A stretch of DNA of 64,000 nucleotides from Monodelphis domestica (lineage: Eukaryota > Chordata > Mammalia > Didelphimorphia > Didelphidae), in NCBI RefSeq assembly GCF_027887165.1, contig NC_077228.1, positions 384,376,456-384,440,455 on the forward strand, given 5' to 3'. Positions 62,301 through 64,000 of this stretch are shown here, one piece after another (within the stretch, counting starts at the first letter, position 1; each line of letters begins with the position of its first letter). The notes under the pieces were generated by a model. That model worked only from the letters and a program-made list of their open reading frames with translations. It was not told where the DNA came from and ran no database searches. A program made the translations under genes and the position numbers.

Positions 62301-63364
62301 TTAAGCTGCATTATGCTTTCTGGCTAAATCAATTTGTAACGCTCACCATGTTTCCTTTTTTTGTCACAGCATGGTACAATCTAAAGAGTTCTAATTTAGA
62401 AAGAACCTAGGTGCAAATACTAGACTTGCCACTTGATACCCATGGGATTGTGGGTAATTCATTTCTGTCAGCCTGACACATCTGTAAAATGAGAGAATTG
62501 GACTAGATAATCTTAAAGGGCCCATTGCATAGTCAGAATGACCTGACACTTCTCAAAGATGATAGATTCAGAACTGGAAGGGCTCTTTTACACTCATTTT
62601 ACAAATGAGAAATGAAGGCCTAGGGAAGTTAAGTGATTTGCCTAATAGGGTCCTACAAATAGTAAATGGCAACACTTTGGTTCAAACCCAGGGTCTTTGA
62701 CTCCAAATCCCAGACACTTTTAGCTCTGTGACACTGCTCTGTGAATCTAGGCATGTGCTTCAGTTCTCTGGACCTCAGTTTCCCCTTCTGTAGAATGGGG
62801 GTGATAGATAATAGCACTTACCTCCCAGGGATGCATGCAGATGTCAAATGAGATAATGTATATAATGTGATTGGTGAATCTGCAGGGATTGCTACATAAA
62901 TGTAAGCTGCTATGATTTCATGCTGATTGTGAATAAATCTCATGGATCCTTTGACCATTATATTGGATAAATTCCAAAATCCATTGAAATTGAGTGGAAG
63001 GAATTCTTGATTTTGAGTCACAGTTCTGGGTTCATATTCTAGCTCTGCCACTTAACTGCCTGTGTGACTTCCCCTCTTTGGGCCAGTTTTCTCATTTGTA
63101 AAATAGGGAACTAAATGGTCTCTGAAAGCCTTTTCAGCTCAATATTTATTACCCTAAAATGAGAGAGCAGCATATTCCTTCTTCTTTCATTATCATTCTA
63201 GAAAAATTTGAGCTTTTTTTTTTTATGATCTCAGGAGGAGGTACTGTGAAGAGGGTGAAGAAAACTATTCACTTTAATGAAAATGTACTGATTTCTTTCA
63301 GGAAAACAGCTATTTGAAACAGATCACAATCTTGACACATCTGATATCCAGTTCCTGGAAGACG
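48460..63364 (+). CDS. RWDD1: RWDD1 (DFRP2), RWD domain-containing protein 1, exons 1-6, 3' end outside window
   Basis: Six coding exons join in frame: 48460-48532, 55697-55762, 58594-58724, 61026-61169, 61912-62044 and 63302-63364. All introns are GT-AG. They give 203 codons plus one base. The human protein as I know it is 243 residues, so about 40 residues, including the acidic tail, lie beyond the window. The product starts MTDYSEEQRNELEALESIYP. It has an RWD domain (about residues 10-110, with the YPDEMP signature of the family), a highly charged helix (about 120-138, REEEKKQKEKEAEEAE) and then the DFRP-type region. The family protein binds and stabilises the GTPase DRG2 in the cytoplasm. 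The ATG at 48460 is the conserved family start and lies in the CpG island. Differences from human are single substitutions, with no indels. I see no sign of a pseudogene. Confidence 0.96.
49080..49300. repeat. Degenerate TG/TA repeat
   Basis: Alternating purine-pyrimidine stretches (TATATGTATATATG etc.) soon after the CpG island. Confidence 0.75.
49500..49692 (-). mobile_element. MAR1-type SINE
   Basis: Complete inverted unit in RWDD1 intron 1, head end CACCCAGCTGCCCC. Confidence 0.88.
49705..49830 (-). mobile_element. L2 3' end
   Basis: Plus strand CAATCAATCAGATATTTTAT, TGTGCCAGACACTGTGCTAA. Confidence 0.7.
50240..50600. mobile_element. MIR-type remnants, two pieces
   Basis: AATTAGGAAACTTGAGGCTT (about 50265), and a second piece with ATAAAATGAAGGGGTTTTAT (about 50520), separated by a C/T homopolymer near 50322-50339. 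Confidence 0.55.
51955..52736 (+). mobile_element. Possible LTR in RWDD1 intron 1
   Basis: 782 bases with TG...CA ends, TATATAAAAA at 52247-52256 and AATAAA at 52721-52726. No matching TSD flanks it, so it may be incomplete or another class. Confidence 0.35.
53256..53445 (+). mobile_element. MAR1-type SINE, diverged
   Basis: Recognisable head (GGATTGAGAGC) and tail (TAAAAGTGAAGGTAAAGG). Confidence 0.78.
54170..54420 (-). mobile_element. L2 3' region, diverged
   Basis: Plus strand GGAGCATTCAATCTGAAATG and TGACACTTGAATGAAAAGGA. Confidence 0.55.
55510..55590 (+). mobile_element. MAR1-type SINE fragment
   Basis: Only the middle (TAGCTGTGTGACCCTGGGC to TTCTGCCTTGGAATCAA), 106 bases before RWDD1 exon 2. 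Confidence 0.8.
55697..55762 (+). CDS. RWDD1: RWDD1 coding exon 2
   Basis: 66 bases between a TTACAG acceptor and a GTAAGT donor. It encodes the strand segment ending SEAGENDE, nearly identical to human. Confidence 0.95.
55965..56075 (+). mobile_element. MIR-type SINE, partial
   Basis: TTTGAGCCTCAGTTTACTCT. Confidence 0.55.
56522..56700 (+). mobile_element. tRNA-derived SINE, type uncertain
   Basis: A WSINE1-like head (GCAGCTAGGTAGTATGATGG) with a tail more like MAR1 (AAGAAAGTAAAGG). Confidence 0.7.
58594..58724 (+). CDS. RWDD1: RWDD1 coding exon 3
   Basis: 131 bases from a TTCTTAG acceptor to a GTAAGA donor. It encodes VQTTLKFTYGEKYPDEMPRY and the segment to LELQ, the core of the RWD domain. 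It ends in phase 0. Confidence 0.95.
59087..59426. mobile_element. Tc1/mariner-like (Tigger-type) DNA transposon remnant inside MAR1
   Basis: 340 bases flanked by TA dinucleotides (59085-59086, 59427-59428) in the middle of a MAR1 SINE whose two halves resume on each side. The right end reads CATGATATAGCTAGGGACAA, typical of pogo/Tigger-type termini. No transposase remains. Confidence 0.6.
59311..59389. repeat. (CG)5(CA)n microsatellite
   Basis: Five CG dinucleotides followed by about 34 CA units with one TATA interruption. Confidence 0.95.
59740..60775 (+). mobile_element. L2 LINE, long 3' fragment
   Basis: Follows the L2 consensus order for about 1 kb: CCCTCATCACTTCATGAC, GACCATGTCACCTCCCCCTC, TTAAGCCCTTCATCATAAAC, then the 3' UTR. 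Confidence 0.75.
61026..61169 (+). CDS. RWDD1: RWDD1 coding exon 4
   Basis: 144 bases (48 codons, phase 0 on both sides). It encodes the end of the RWD domain (AEENLGMVMIFTLVSAVQEK) and the Lys/Glu-rich helix. The acceptor is CTTTAG and the donor is AGG before GTATGG. Confidence 0.95.
61170..61911 (+). other. RWDD1: RWDD1 intron 4
   Basis: 742 bases, AT-rich; no repeat or other element recognised. Confidence 0.85.
61912..62044 (+). CDS. RWDD1: RWDD1 coding exon 5
   Basis: 133 bases after a pyrimidine-rich TTCTAAG acceptor. It encodes QCFHGTPVTIENFLSWKAKF to KNKLSG, part of the DRG-binding (DFRP) region. The donor is GTATGA. It ends in phase 1. Confidence 0.95.
62045..63301 (+). other. RWDD1: RWDD1 intron 5
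   Basis: 1.26 kb, nearly half of it four successive MIR-like SINE remnants between 62370 and 63150. The first 330 bases show nothing. Confidence 0.85.
62370..63150 (+). mobile_element. Four successive MIR-type remnants
   Basis: Pieces at about 62370-62540, 62560-62740, 62755-62905 and 63000-63150, each with a recognisable core such as CCTCAGTTTCCCCTTCTGTA. Confidence 0.65.
63302..63364 (+). CDS. RWDD1: RWDD1 coding exon 6
   Basis: 63 bases after a TTTCTTTCAG acceptor, encoding KQLFETDHNLDTSDIQFLED. The donor is GTAGGC. The remaining C-terminal coding sequence (the acidic tail in human) is not in the window. Confidence 0.93.
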
Positions 63365-64000
63365 GTAGGCTAGCTATTTGGTTTATTTTTAAACTATGAC
63401 TTTACACCTGTACTATATAAAAACGTGGTAGTTTGTATTGTCTTCTCCATCATATTCAATGTGAAGGACTTCTTTCCAGTATAAAAAGACATCAGGAATT
63501 TAGAAAATCATTCTTTACTGTTGAAGATATTTATTAACTTTATTCATTTAAGCTTAACAATTATATTGCAATTGTTATTAACCTAAAAAAAATTCTTCTC
63601 AAAGAATAAAACTTGAGCAAGAATAGTATCAATTTCTAAGTCAAAAAAAAACAAATGTATTTTTAAAAGTCCAGCAAGAGTACCTAACACTCCATTTTTC
63701 CTTGTTTGTTCTACATAAATTCATCTAATCTTAATTTCCAAGCCCTCTGGTGGCCTTGGGAGAAGTCTCCAAGATTTCAAATGCTGAACTTTTTTCATCT
63801 GATCCCAACTGTCTTACTTTTTACTGTTCCTTCTCTTACTTCTGCAACATTTGATTTTCATTTTTGCTTTAACATATCTTCCTTCAATGACTGCTTGCTC
63901 TCCAAATATATTAGTTAACCATATTCTGGCTTTACTAGTCTTCCTACCCATATCGTACCTTGTGTGACCACCCTTTTTATTGTTACCCTGGAATAGCACC
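63365..64000 (+). other. RWDD1: RWDD1 intron 6, partial
   Basis: Begins with donor GTAGGC and runs off the window. About 63700-63960 is pyrimidine-rich and resembles diverged L2-type sequence. No further RWDD1 exon is visible. Confidence 0.7.

Noticed and set aside
1..64000. CRISPR arrays, bacterial operons or Shine-Dalgarno sites
   Set aside because: Direct repeats are microsatellites or retroelement features; splice sites, SINEs and LINEs show the DNA is from a mammalian nucleus.

Overview
The window looks like nuclear DNA of a marsupial. Most of it is interspersed repeats typical of that group: many copies of a tRNA-derived SINE of the MAR1 type, a second tRNA-derived SINE (WSINE1-like), old MIR/THER-type SINEs and L2 LINEs, L1 elements of a non-eutherian type, and solo LTRs. 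Repeat family names are assigned from memory of consensus sequences, not from a search. Only two host protein-coding genes can be supported, and they diverge from one CpG island.

Positions 1 to about 41,500 are gene-poor and built of nested repeats. There is an old L1 (about 4,455-11,069, + strand) broken by a solo LTR at 5,093-5,754. Several 5'-truncated L1 insertions have target-site duplications (TSDs): 664-1,298, 2,249-2,376 and 11,628-12,373. Two related solo LTRs (14,097-14,788 and 19,950-20,679) each sit inside a SINE with a 4-bp duplication. A full-length L1 on the minus strand (28,728-35,421) has a 16-bp TSD, an intact ORF1, a broken ORF2 and a tandemly repeated 5' UTR; it landed in the tail of an older L1. 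L2 coding remnants fill 35,450-37,700.

Positions 41,556-47,990 (minus strand) hold an intact, intronless TAF7 coding region (TFIID subunit 7, 353 residues). A strong splice acceptor lies just upstream of the coding region. A perfect donor lies 4.4 kb further upstream, in the CpG island, so a non-coding 5' exon is likely. In eutherians TAF7 is also intronless but sits in the protocadherin cluster, so its position beside RWDD1 is notable.

Positions 47,450-48,960 are a CpG island with ETS, E-box, GC-box, CCAAT and NRF1-like motifs, probably a bidirectional promoter. From 48,460 to the window end lie six coding exons of RWDD1 (DFRP2, partner of the GTPase DRG2) on the plus strand. They encode 203 codons plus one base of a protein that is 243 residues in human; the last exon or exons are outside the window. 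Both genes are housekeeping: TAF7 acts in RNA polymerase II initiation and RWDD1 in DRG2 stabilisation and translation-linked regulation. No shared pathway is implied beyond the shared promoter.
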